The position numbers and the translations under genes are program-made. Below, piece after piece: positions 9,701 to 18,353 of a stretch of DNA of 20,707 bases; within the stretch, counting starts at the first letter, position 1; the number at the start of each line of letters is the position of its first letter. Where the stretch lies: NCBI GenBank assembly GCA_034696485.1, contig JAQIWT010000420.1, positions 1 to 20,707 on the forward strand. Reading direction: 5' to 3'. A model generated the notes under the pieces. It made no database searches, was not told where the DNA came from, and worked only from the letters and a program-made list of their open reading frames with translations. The DNA is from Isohypsibius dastychi (taxonomy: Eukaryota; Tardigrada; Eutardigrada; Parachela; Isohypsibiidae).

Positions 9701-12374
9701 TTCGTACAAATCAGTCCGACCTCGGCGTAGGAATAATAATAAGGGTCGTCATGACAGATCCGGACAATTTTAGTCATGGTCGGCTCAAACATGTTCAGAG
9801 CACGCGGCTGCACTGTGACAAAATAACTAAATCGACCGGAACTAAAGCCATAAACATAGTTGATTTTGAAAAACTGTCGGTTCTTTGGATCCAAGGTCGC
9901 AAAAGTTCCGGTGCCGAAAATGGGATCGATGAAAGACAATTCAAACATGTTTTTCGGCTCCAAACTCCGGCTGCTGACCAATGGTGTCGTTTCGTCTTGC
10001 GAAGAAGCCACAGCTCTTCCGACATACATGGCTTTGGCAGCTCGACTTCCGGCTGTCGAAACTCCCGGTCCGATAAATGCCACAACACTTGACGTCGGAT
10101 CCGTGGGAACAATTGGAGGATTCCTGCCGTCATTATCCATGATATGGGAAATATTGCCGAGATCACGACTGGTGCAGATGCCTTGCGAGACATTCCCACA
10201 CGCAATTAGCCGATTCCTGTCGTAATATATCACAAGTACTCGATTTTCATTCGATGTCGGCCTTTTTTCCAGCAGACATTGACTGTTCATCGGACAAGCT
10301 GGATTATCATTCTGAAACAGAAAAAACCCGTCAAAAACAAGTTAAACATCAGATTGCATTATCGTAATTACAAAACACAAGACCGCTTGGCGGAAGTCAT
10401 GCATGCACAGCCAAGAGCATTAGATATCAGGGCGGCGGTGTGATTTCGCGATAAAATCTTACCTTGGGAAACACACAGCCAGCAGAGAGAAATACATGGT
10501 CAAACCATAGTTTTTGAATATTCACGCCAGTGCCGCTGGCAAGATCTATTCCGTGCAAATGTATGTCCAGTGGCGAAAAAAATTTGCATTTTTTCAGAAC
10601 TGATATTTTCATCATATGTATGTACTGAAATATACAACGAATTTTCGTAATCATTCTGGACGATTATTGACTAAAGCAAACATCATTAGCCAAACACCAA
10701 ATTAGCACGGAACAAAAGCCTCCCTTTTCCCTTTACTTTCATGACAAAGCGGCAAACATTTCAGATTGACCGATGACTTGGTTTTCGATCGGAATAAAAT
10801 ACGCAAAACTAAAGAAACATGAAAATGGACCAAAATGATGCGTTTATAATAGTAAGCAAATATAAAGCGACAACGTGTTTGATCAAACAAAAAAGCAGAA
10901 TTGGGCGATGTTGATGAAACACATTAAAATGAAGCATCAACGTACTGTAAGCTTGAAACATTATAAATAGTAAACGCGTTCTTTTCAGATGTTATACAGA
11001 TTTGCAAAAACTCTTCTTCCTCGACTTTGCGTGATAGGTCAGGAAATTTTTAATTTTTTGTTTTTGGTTTGCGCCATTAAGGGTTTGATTCTTTTCTCCA
11101 GTTGCCGCTAAGTTCCATAATTACAATCGGGTGCAGCGCAGTAATCCGGCATTTTAATCAAGAAACAGTTTGCATAATTCGCAAGTTGGAAAATTCTGCT
11201 CTTTTACTTGCGTAACATGTAATTTATCTCGACTAATTCCTCTCCAGAGCATGCCATTCAATAAAGAAAGCAAGGGACAGGCAGGCGCTTTTGCCATTGA
11301 AGACAATAGCCACTCGTGTAGGAAGCCAGTCTGTTATTTTTGCGACATTATTGGAGAAATACTTGGAATTTCGGGTGTCCCGATACATGGAAAAATTGCT
11401 TATATTATAACCTTGAACTCGTACATTAATCAAAATCGCGTCGTCTTAAATCCTGAAATACTGCTGATTTTTGAACGTTTCATTCCTGTCTCAGCAGTCT
11501 CAGTTTTTCTATCTGTTTCCTTCAATTTCCCACGGAAAGATTTTATCACTTCACAAAGCAAACAAGGAGACCGTCGCCCTGATAATCTAATGCTCTTGGC
11601 ACAGCAGCCATGAACTGGACACTGGATGCAAAGTAAACAGGCCAGGTCAACTCCCTAGCGTCAGATTCATGGCTGTCAATTACACTTTCCAATTCTGATT
11701 TACTATAGCTGCGACCGCATGCAAATTGCCAAAAATGACCTCTGGTCAAGGCAGCTAGCCGAGAAATATGGCTATGGAGAGAATGTGAGGCGAGAGGGTT
11801 ATCAGATTAGATGGAAAATGATCCCGTAGTGGGAACGTGATAAGCATCGCATGCTATGGCTTCAGCATTTCAAAAATGGACCACGATGGAGAAGAAAAGA
11901 GCGATTCGCTCGGCTGAATAGCCAAAGAGTATTTTCAAGATGCAAGCGACACCAAAATATTATTTTGAGATATGTACGTACGATCGGTCCAGTTTGCACA
12001 TTCTCCTTCAGTACCAAGTCCGGATCGAGGCGATAAAGCCGATTGACGGCACCAAGGTAAACTTGCCCATTAGTCCGATGAATTTGTAGATGGGTAAATC
12101 GGACCGGATTAAGGCTGGGATCATTTGGCTCAAATTCACTGATGACAGATCCCGCTGCATCGCAGTAACAAATCAGCGAAAATAACACCGGCAGGATCCA
12201 TAATAAATCCACGGAATAATTCAAACACAATGTGGAATTCGATCGAGGTGAAGTTGGGCCGTCCTTTGGGGGCTTGCGTGACCACAACATGGTCTGGACA
12301 TCGCCGGATGTTATCTGCTTCAGTAGCTCCTCGTCAGTCGTTTCATTCTGTTTCTTTTTCTCACGCACCGGCAT
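1..12374 (-). CDS. PlexA: Plexin (probably A class), 5' part, nine exons, runs off left edge
   Basis: Plexins are single-pass semaphorin receptors that steer axons and migrating cells and signal through an intracellular GAP domain. Nine exons on the minus strand join without a stop: 12374-11982, 10311-9440, 9382-9364, 7110-6928, 4435-4304, 4236-4136, 2238-2109, 1665-865 and 795-1, giving 1142 codons. Visible in order: N-terminal extension (1-55), hydrophobic signal segment (about 57-74), Sema (about 92-540), PSI1 (about 541-610, with CGWC), PSI2 (about 690-750), PSI3 (about 850-890, again CGWC), IPT1 (about 893-987, GPWEGGT and GINLG), IPT2 (about 989-1074, GPKSGGT) and the start of IPT3 (from about 1078). 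The Sema-PSI-IPT order and the full-length Sema are diagnostic of plexins, not semaphorins or Met. The A class is preferred because the IPT1 wording (NLG...F.DI...VQVAG..C) resembles plexin A, but class B cannot be excluded. The membrane and GAP regions lie outside the window. Confidence 0.93.
865..1665 (-). CDS. PlexA: Plexin coding exon 8: inter-PSI region, PSI2, start of PSI3
   Basis: 267 codons, phase 0 at both ends. Begins LALLVENLPSVQGQLSCKF, the plexin strand after PSI1. PSI2 follows (FYDCAAFSDCGSC, CDWC, C-THDAGENC). The second inter-PSI region (FFKETYASVPAG and VTCAPIKF) leads into PSI3 (CAAMSTNCGFC, CGWC). Ends at donor GTATGT (864), with a 69-bp intron before exon 9. The ORF continuing to 823 is readthrough into that intron. 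Confidence 0.94.
1666..2108 (-). other. Plexin intron 7 (443 bp)
   Basis: Bounded by GTGAGT and TTTGTTTTTAG. One 61-codon ORF (1891-2076, minus strand) has no recognisable domain. Nothing else was seen. Confidence 0.82.
2109..2238 (-). CDS. PlexA: Plexin coding exon 7: end of PSI1 and linker
   Basis: 130 nt. The first base completes a split Lys codon, then CSLRSDCKLVKDDNRFWISY carries the remaining PSI1 cysteines, followed by CTKITSVTPNQIQRSTART. This corresponds to the plexin stretch before the first IPT-like region. Ends phase 0 at GTGAGT (2108). Exons 6 and 7 together make exactly 77 codons. Confidence 0.92.
2239..4135 (-). other. Plexin intron 6 (1897 bp)
   Basis: Bounded by donor GTAAGT and acceptor CTCTTTACAG. 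Short ORFs only (for example 2763-3086 plus strand), no domains and no splice-compatible link to plexin. No repeat was recognised. Confidence 0.8.
4136..4236 (-). CDS. PlexA: Plexin coding exon 6: end of Sema and PSI1
   Basis: 101 nt after acceptor GTTGTTTTAG. Encodes LSKIAVQDC, then the PSI1 core CSVYKTCGDCLGASDPYCGW with WC, with characteristic cysteine spacing. Ends with two bases of the next codon at a GTAAGT donor (4135). Intron 5 (4237-4303) is only 67 bp. Confidence 0.93.
4304..4435 (-). CDS. PlexA: Plexin coding exon 5: end of Sema
   Basis: 44 codons, phase 0 at both ends. Runs AVVEKKLVAKEYDEIVVD through LPDMGLSPGAAEFIYVATSGK, matching the plexin pattern of VLRDM, SPD and YLYVMT before the first PSI. 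The donor GTTCTT at 4303 is weak, but frame and homology both require the splice there. Confidence 0.87.
4436..6927 (-). other. Plexin intron 4 (2492 bp)
   Basis: The longest intron in the window, bounded by GTAAGT and TTTTTGCCAG. It holds only short ORFs without domains. A 10-bp perfect inverted repeat (4884-4893 with 4909-4918) could form a small hairpin; its meaning is unknown. Otherwise nothing was recognised. Confidence 0.8.
6928..7110 (-). CDS. PlexA: Plexin coding exon 4: Sema, DDFCG motif
   Basis: 61 codons, phase 0 at both ends. Starts SVDINDDFCGMDFNYPF, matching the plexin Sema motif (I-DDDFCG-DFN-P). Ends GTEKGSLKK at a consensus GTAAGT donor (6927). This is one late blade of the Sema propeller. 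Confidence 0.92.
7111..9363 (-). other. Plexin intron 3 (2253 bp)
   Basis: Bounded by donor GTAAGT and acceptor TTATAG. ORFs of 60-131 codons on both strands have no recognisable domain and no splice-compatible continuation into plexin. No repeat, RNA gene or transposon was recognised. Confidence 0.8.
9364..9382 (-). CDS. PlexA: Plexin coding exon 3: 19-nt microexon
   Basis: The 19-nt segment lies between a strong acceptor (CTTTCACAG) and a perfect GTAAGT donor. One base completes the split Thr codon from exon 2, then six codons give YACQKS, then phase 0 meets SVDINDDFCG of exon 4. The reading requires this exon: exon 2 ends in phase 2 and exon 4 begins in phase 0, and a cysteine is expected here in plexin Sema domains. 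Skipping it would shift the frame, so it should be constitutive. Confidence 0.85.
9440..10311 (-). CDS. PlexA: Plexin coding exon 2: core of the Sema domain
   Basis: 872 nt opening phase 0 with NDNPACPMNSQC, the plexin cysteine-rich turn that follows TGPI. It ends after GLDFIRQ plus two bases, at donor GTGAGT (9439). It encodes most of the Sema beta-propeller. The reading continues cleanly into the 19-nt exon. Plus-strand and alternative-frame ORFs over this span are shadows of this exon. Confidence 0.93.
10312..11981 (-). other. Plexin intron 1 (1670 bp)
   Basis: Bounded by donor GTACGT and acceptor TTCTGTTTCAG. It is AT-rich with scattered ORFs on both strands, the longest 147 codons on the plus strand (11170-11613). 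None shows recognisable domains, so they are read as chance ORFs. No repeat or RNA gene was recognised inside. Confidence 0.8.
11982..12374 (-). CDS. PlexA: Plexin coding exon 1: start, signal peptide, first Sema strands
   Basis: 131 codons from the ATG at 12374 to a GTACGT donor at 11981 (phase 0). An in-frame TGA lies about 30 nt upstream of the ATG, so this is the first possible in-frame ATG in the exon. Residues 57-74 are strongly hydrophobic and end in CDAAG, consistent with a signal peptide. FTHLQIHRTNGQVYLGAVNR is the classic plexin Sema opening and TGPI is the expected exon end. A second in-frame ATG at codon 29 would shorten the odd charged leader to 27 residues before the hydrophobic core. 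A pyrimidine-rich acceptor-like sequence ending TATTCAG at 12423 hints that the 5'UTR continues in an upstream exon. Confidence 0.88.
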
Positions 12375-12963
12375 CAAAAGAATGTGTCCCGACCAGATGT
12401 TAGTAGATCATAGAACTGGAATCTGAATACGAGGAAAATGTAGTTTAAACGACGGCTACAATGATTTTATAGGGCGCTTCTTTTTTTAAATGTCCACAGA
12501 GAGTATAGAAATCAATGGTCTATCTACCCCAGCCCGAACGAACAAGATGTACGGCCAGGCAGATTTGTACAGGTAAAAGCATCAGCATGCAGCCTACCTC
12601 CGGAAGGAAAGATGATCGCTGAATTGACAGAAAAGAGCGCGAGACGACTGCAGGCGCCCAGTTGATGAAGATGATTATGATGATCGCCGGCTCGTAGTGT
12701 ACCACGATATTCCTTATCTCCTCCTGAAAAGCAACAAAATGTCAATTGAAAGGCATTGATAGAAAGCTGAGCAAAGAAAGCGGGGGAATATAGGCCATGT
12801 ACGGATATGCCATTTATTCCGCTATATTACACCAGATTGTTATTTGAAAATACTCTGAGCATCCTCATGGAATGGCAAACAAGCACATTCCTTACGGTGC
12901 AAAAACACTACAGACCGCAATTTTCGACATTTTAATAGACGTGCACATGTGAGGAAGACGTCC

Positions 12964-13485
12964 TCAAATTCCACATAAGGCTATCTTATTGGAGCATTTA
13001 CCAGCAACCGAGTAAGAAGCTTGGCCGTTAAATACCCATTTGGACGAGATTCCCACAGCTAAATACGGGTGATTATTCAGCGGCAACGACTGACGAAATA
13101 GTTGCTTTTTTGGGTGAAAATTCGGTCGAAAACGAACACGACACAAAGTGCACTGAAAATGACGGTCACAACTAATTTTCGTCAATGCATTTATCATTCG
13201 AGCTCTCAAGCTTTCAACGGACGTATCACCAAATTTCACCGCATCCAACACCAACGCAATTTCGTCAAGAGCACGATCAAAAATCCTAGCTTCAGTTCGG
13301 ATGACCAAAAAACCCATGGCTGCGCATGACGTGATAGAGATTAGATTAAAATATACAATTTTAAATATGACAACAAATCTTCGTGAAATCATCCAACGAG
13401 AAACGTGCGAACGCTCGAATATTTTAGTGCGCTCGTAACACAATCTCCATCTGAAGACCTCCAGTAAAAAACAGAAGGCTGTCAT
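12964..13485 (-). CDS. Doubtful ORF of 173 codons with one hydrophobic segment
   Basis: This is one of the longest ORFs not explained by either receptor gene. It starts MTAFCFLLEVFRWRL. It has a hydrophobic stretch around residues 38-61 (VVIFKIVYFNLI through AAMGFLV), followed by an amphipathic helix-like stretch (EARIFDRALDEIALVLDAVK). That pattern could suit a membrane-receptor exon, but no family motif was recognised. A possible donor (GGTAAATGC) lies near its 3' end, yet the best acceptor downstream (12724) does not keep a TM-like reading frame. It may well be chance: intron ORFs in this window reach 147 codons. Confidence 0.18.
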   Translation of the reverse strand: MTAFCFLLEVFRWRLCYERTKIFERSHVSRWMISRRFVVIFKIVYFNLISITSCAAMGFLVIRTEARIFDRALDEIALVLDAVKFGDTSVESLRARMINALTKISCDRHFQCTLCRVRFRPNFHPKKQLFRQSLPLNNHPYLAVGISSKWVFNGQASYSVAGKCSNKIALCGI

Positions 13486-15999
13486 TAAATGCTAATAAAC
13501 TGCTGCTAAACAGCGGGTTCCGGTCAATTTCAAAAGCAACATAACAAAATTCTTAACTACCCTGGCTCTTTGCAAAAATATTCATAAAACGTTTTCTCAG
13601 TTTCAAAACTTACAAATTTCGCGCTTACAAGAAATCCTGGATCTGACCCAGTAACAAGATGCGTCAAGTAATCCTTGCCATCTGACTCACTGCACTAAAT
13701 CGTAAAAGAGAAAATCTAATTACAAGCGGTCCCGTAATTGGGTTAGTCCATGGCATGGAATGTCACTAATATGGCTAATGGATGGCAGAAAATGAACTTG
13801 TCTTTTCCAAGCACATTTCTCCCCTCTGCGTAATGCGCTGGTTTGTTCATACCTGGCTGGTTGGTTGGTTGGTGAGGAAGTTCAAGAAAGATTATTCCAC
13901 TTCAGCTGCTTCAAAGTATGTCCAAGAGTATCTGCTTGACCACAAGAAATTCCGTCAAGATATCAAAATAAAGAATCCAAAATCAAACCCACAACAAATC
14001 AGTTCAAGCAACAGGCCATCAATAACACGAGCTGGATTATCAGAAGAACGAGTTTTTCGCCAGTCAACACCGATTTCCAGTGTGCGTCGCGAGATAAAGG
14101 ATAGAAACTGAGCAAGAATTTTACATGTGTGCTCTGCTCGTGAGCTGAGCTGCTGGCCCGCCGTGGTTTAGAAACACATTTTCTCTCTGACAGCGTATGT
14201 ATGCGTCAGGTTAGCCACACCCTCTGACTCAGATCGACAAATGGCAGCACTGCACCGGACAATGGTCAAATCCATTAAGATTATGCTTCCATTTATCAAC
14301 AGGCCGGACAAAGCGACGCAAAATCCAGGGGAACAAGAGCAATTGCCGACACGATTTTCAAGAGGTTTGCTAACATGAGCGAGACAGATTTGTCTGATAG
14401 CTCGCATTCCATCTACGACCTAATTACCAGAACTTCTCAAGGCTGCCCCTGCCCATTCACCGCGGCTTAATTATAGAGAGGGAAAGTATGAATGTGGTGG
14501 TAAAGCAAAAAACAAAAGAGAGATGGGCTTTTGGATACCTCAAGAATGCCCATACGTCCATGCCCACCGGAACCCATCGATTACGCGATACCTAATGTCG
14601 CTGACAGAGCAAAGGAAGAATCAACAGCGCTTTCCTGGCCGAGGAATGGGAACAGCTGTTTAATCGGAAGAAACAAATTTTTTAACATTATTCCGCCATA
14701 AGGCTTCGCTGATCGACCTATTTAACAATTCTGATGGATTCGATGGGACATGTGTGTCCAACGGACTTTGATTAAGGTTCACATCCTTTGTATTCCGCCA
14801 TCCCTATGCACACTGGAAAAAATGAACATCCATTAGGAACAAAAGACAAAATATGACCGTTTCTAACCCCGCGGGCTAAGTGATTGTTTGAAAGAACACA
14901 GCTTCTTTTAAACACTATAATTACATATTTGCATGCAGCAAGTGCAAAAAACTCCACGAAAACAATAGTCGACCACCAACAGTCTCGAACCGTTTTCGAT
15001 GTAGAACAGTCGGCTCTGTAAATTGTCAGCGGGTAAAAGATAAAATGGATGCTCAAACAACAGACTCTTGCACTTAGCAGTCTGATCTCATATAATTCAC
15101 GGATTTAGAAAGTTTTAGATACCTGATCTGAACCCCATGGTGTACAACATGTATTTCGTACACAATGTATTATCTTTAATTTAATATACGAAAAATTTGG
15201 CGAATAAAACTATGGGTGACAACTTTCGCTTATAGTAGTAAATTAATTTTTCCCTCGTTATAATTTGATTTAAAATCGTGCGACCATCAAATAAAACACA
15301 ATTCAATTTGTAGGTTTCTCAGAAAAACTCTCTCTGGTTACAACTAAAGGGATTATCTGGTTGAAAAAATTGTCGGTAAATTTCCTGATACAAGAGCGCT
15401 CTGTGTGCACCTCTCCACAGCTTCCGGTTGAATGCCTCATCGCAAACAGCGTGGGAAAACAAACGCTTGATTCAGATAGGTTCAAGCAAAAACTGCTGTG
15501 AAGCGCAACGATAATGCGGTTTAAACAGCTTTCTCGTTGAATCAACTGACGCATAAAGAAACTTGTACAATTCGAACGAGTTTCGCACTTTTTACAACTC
15601 GAGCCAAAAAACTTCTGTGCGCAGCCATTTCGTGTTTACACAGACGGAATCATTCTTTGACCGAAACAGATTTGTCGGGTGACATCAAGCGATAAAATTC
15701 TTCGCCAGTTACTCATAAAGAACTGTAAACAATCTAACGTTTGGGCAAGTTCAGCAAACGAGTCAGGAATCCAAACCGTCTTCCTCCGAGCAAATTCACC
15801 CGTCATCATAATCAAAATGAATATTCTGGTATCCTTTACTATTAAAACTAACATTTTTGCCGTATTTGTGCACTGTTTTTACATTCTATAAATCAGCAAT
15901 TGAGCGGTACTTGTACTACAGTACGTAGAACCGTATTTCAGCCCACTCAAAACAATGGCAATTTTGCGCGAAAGAAAAGAATACACCAAGAAAAGTGCC

Positions 16000-16039
16000 T
16001 TGATCCGTTGATCCGTTGATCAATTGATCCGTTGATTTT
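16000..16039. repeat. 8-bp tandem repeat (TTGATCCG), five degenerate units
   Basis: Five consecutive octamers: TTGATCCG, TTGATCCG, TTGATCAA, TTGATCCG, TTGATTTT. Three units are identical. The array is short and lies in non-coding sequence; no function is evident. Confidence 0.85.
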
Positions 16040-17167
16040 TGTTTCATTGGCCAAGATCATTTTTTATTAATCGGGCTCTGACAGACTAGGAAAAACTCGG
16101 CGTTACACCTCTTTTCAGGCCATCGTCCTGAACTTGAAATTGAATTCGCCCCCACTTTTCACCGCATACTGCAATACCGCATTCGAGCTCTACCGGTACT
16201 GTGCATTTTTATCCATCATCAAACGGTCCCGGAATGCAGTTGCGCTGCAGTGACTAACGGCATGACCGGTTTTTCTGACAAAACTGCGTGAATACGAATG
16301 AAAAACTACCAGGAATAAATTTAAGGAGTGAAAATTTCAGAACTCAAATTCTCATGCAAACTCACAGATATCCCAGTAATAATTTCGTTCCATAGATCAC
16401 GCCAATAGAATCAATCGATGATATTACAGTGGGTCATCCGTTTTACTTTGAACGGAAGTAGATCAGATAGGTTCCAACGAACATGACATTGTTGTCAACG
16501 GTTCCACAGCGTTGTGATTGTGATGAAGGTATCCCGAAGTGCTTCAGATCTGTTCATCACAGGTTCCTTTGTTGTAAGAGCTGTACAGTAGAAGCACCAA
16601 TTTACTTGCAGCAGCAGCGCGATTGCAAACTGAGCCAATGTGTTTGAACAATTTCATGCCGGTTCTGCTTATCAGTCATTCATTATTATGGTTACTGTGG
16701 GCGTCTTCAGGTTTCACTGGCACACCAAGGCTCACCACTGATAATCGAAAGCGATTGAATCTGAAAACTCTTAACGGTATGCACGGTGCTCTCTCGTAGC
16801 AAAAAGCACGTCGCGAAAGCATGCGGGTCTTTGGTTACTTTTTTGTAAGCGAATGACCGGACTGGGCCGTGGTCATTCGAAAATCGTGACAGATTACGGT
16901 ATATCATCGTTTGACCCAAAAATCCAACATGTGCAAGCAACATGCGAAATCTACGAAACACTAATCAGGTCCTCTAAAGGAACTCCGGAAGGGAACGTAC
17001 TGTAAGGTTGCAACGACCCAGTAGATTTCTTGTCTTTCGAAAGCGCCATCTGGCAAACAAAAATCCAACAAAAATCTTCAGGGAGGGGTCCATTCGTCTA
17101 AATACACCGTATTGAAGAGGTAGGTTTCTCGGGGATACCGATACCGATAGCATGCGAAAACCAAGTA

Positions 17168-17320
17168 CTCCGTTCTCGGAATTAACTGCACCCCCTTTTC
17201 GCTGTATCGATCGGCTCACCACACACACTATACGTGAGCCCCGGGTGCACCCTCCAACTGCGCACTTGGTGAGCCAATTGGCGCAGCGAAAAGGGGGTGC
17301 AGTTAATTCCGAGAACGGAG
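17168..17320. mobile_element. Fold-back (MITE-like) palindromic element flanked by TA
   Basis: A perfect 40-nt inverted repeat, 17165-17204 with 17284-17323, beginning GTACTCCGTTCTCGGAATTA. After 8 poorly matched positions on each side the pairing resumes for 9 nt (17213-17221 with 17267-17275), so the arms total about 57 nt around a 45-nt centre. The TA dinucleotides at 17166-17167 and 17321-17322 flank a 153-bp core that begins CTCCG and ends CGGAG. That is the arrangement expected for TA-targeting Tc1/mariner-superfamily (Stowaway-like) MITEs. It has no coding capacity; the ORFs over it (17152-17418 plus, 16974-17363 minus) are products of the palindrome. The family assignment is inference from TA flanks and terminal inverted repeats. 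Confidence 0.82.
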
Positions 17321-17388
17321 TACGATCAAAGACGATGATTTCGGGCCACCCCAATACATGCAAAATGCCTGCTATTTTCGGCCACTGG
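17321..17388 (+). repeat. Left terminal inverted repeat of the pogo-like element
   Basis: 68 nt beginning TACGATCAAAGACGATGATT. It pairs with 18354-18421 with five substitutions and no indels. Its first TA is also the right-hand TA of the fold-back element. A short ATCGTA at 17395-17400 mirrors its own start. Confidence 0.9.
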
Positions 17389-17593
17389 TTGAGTATCGTA
17401 CAGGAAATACCAAACTAACGCCGTTATTCATCACAAACAAACCAAACAACATTCAGTTACCCAGATTTTCCTGAAACTACTCATCGACCATTAAAAAGCA
17501 AATAAATAAGAACAATTGAATTTCTTAAAGATCAACCGGAAGCATTTTCACCGAACATGCCAGTTAAAGTGTAAAACATCAACTTTTGAAAAA

Positions 17594-17854
17594 TCACAAA
17601 TCACAATCAAAGGATTCTCGAAGCAGACGTTTGTTTAGTGGAATCCCGTTTCTCGCCATCTCCAACAATATTCGCTCCAGACCAGCTTCTTCTTGGACGG
17701 CAAAATGTCGCTTTTGCCCACGTTTTCTTTTTTCCGCCCCACGCAGACGATTTTGCAAAGTTGATCTTGGAATTGCGAACGTCTTTGCTGCCTCGCGTTG
17801 AGTCATTCTCCCGCTCAGAATGTTTTGAATAGCACATTCCTCCAGGTTATCCAT
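17594..17854 (-). pseudogene. Truncated pogo-like transposase N-terminus (psq HTH plus start of CENP-B-type HTH)
   Basis: 86 residues from an ATG at 17854. The stretch ILSGRMTQREAAKTFAIPRS followed by TLQNRLRG is a typical pipsqueak-type helix-turn-helix (two helices, MTQREAAK and IPRSTL). It binds the transposon ends in pogo-class transposases and recurs in host psq/BTB factors. After a basic linker (GAEKRKRGQKRHF), EEAGLERILLEMARNGIPLN with KRLLRE matches the opening of the CENP-B-type second helix-turn-helix, which then breaks off in SFDCDL and a stop. The DDE catalytic domain is absent. An upstream in-frame extension to 17938 adds a hydrophobic leader that is probably not native. Its location inside the inverted repeats supports a transposon, not a host gene. 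Confidence 0.82.
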
Positions 17855-18151
17855 TGTGTGAACAAGATGGAAAGATATAGCAAGCAAGAAAGAGGAGAGA
17901 GCAGTGCCTAATTTAAGCAAATTTTTAAAGTCACACATTTTCTAGGGGGTGAACGTTGAATCAAGGGGTGACCTTTAGCATAAGGGGGGGTGCTAGAAAA
18001 GGGGTATGAAAGTATGATTCTAGAGCAGTATTGGACTAAATTAGCGATTTAACTCCGATTCCAACCAGCAACTATCAGGAAATAAACTTTCCGAAGTCTT
18101 TTCCGACTCAAAAACAGCTTTTTCAACGCAGAAAACTGTTTTCCAGAGAAC

Positions 18152-18225
18152 TTCTGTGTTACTTTAAGCTGTTTTAAAGTCACACAGGTTGCTTCAAAGT
18201 TACACAGAATGTGTTAATGTAACAC
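18152..18225. repeat. Cluster of short imperfect inverted and direct repeats inside the pogo-like element
   Basis: TTCTGTGTTACTTTAAGC (18152-18169) pairs imperfectly with GCTTCAAAGTTACACAGAA (18191-18209). AAAGTCACACAG and AAAGTTACACAG are near-direct repeats. GTGTTA-ATG-TAACAC (18211-18225) is a 6-bp palindrome. Such subterminal motifs can be transposase sites, but this is not shown. Confidence 0.5.
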
Positions 18226-18353
18226 GTTAAATTAGGCCCTGGGAGAGAGAGAGGAAGAAAAATGGAAGAAAGTAGTTTGTTTTGTTTTGAAGCTGGACTG
18301 GGGTAGTGACCGAGTACCCCGTCGACGATGGAGGGTAGCTTACTGGCAGACCC

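Larger units (their letters stand above)
12423..17165. other. Intergenic or unassigned stretch upstream of plexin
   Basis: Between the 5' end of plexin and the transposon cluster. No gene could be supported. It contains scattered short ORFs (listed separately where longest), a GGTT-type run at about 13858-13878, and an 8-bp tandem repeat at 16000-16039. It probably holds the plexin 5'UTR exon or exons and promoter, but no convincing TATA or initiator could be fixed. Confidence 0.6.

Noticed and set aside
9673-10225. Long ORFs in other frames (9673-10092, 9795-10205, 9860-10225).
   Set aside because: They are shadows of the large plexin Sema exon, whose own frame matches the family over its full length.
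11170-11613. 147-codon plus-strand ORF inside plexin intron 1.
   Set aside because: No recognisable domain, no clear splice or expression signals, and composition like surrounding intron sequence.
12520-12726. Possible exon on the minus strand with a membrane-like stretch (HYEPAIIIIIFINW) after a good acceptor (GCTTTTCAG at 12724).
   Set aside because: Phase from the upstream 173-codon ORF's donor would put it in a different, non-hydrophobic frame, and no receptor family motif is present. The hydrophobic run comes from an ATC/ATA-rich stretch.
14980-15000. A tRNA B-box-like GGTTCGAG on the minus strand.
   Set aside because: The downstream bases do not complete the B box and no cloverleaf or A box could be found.
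14772-15854. Several minus-strand ORFs with hydrophobic segments (14772-15056, 15303-15554, 15636-15854), considered as exons of a chemoreceptor-like seven-TM gene.
   Set aside because: No splice-consistent chain or family motif could be built, and ORF lengths are within what chance gives in this window.
16974-17418. ORFs at 16974-17363 (minus) and 17152-17418 (plus) sharing the same peptide segment.
   Set aside because: The shared peptide results from the fold-back palindrome being read on both strands; it is not a gene.
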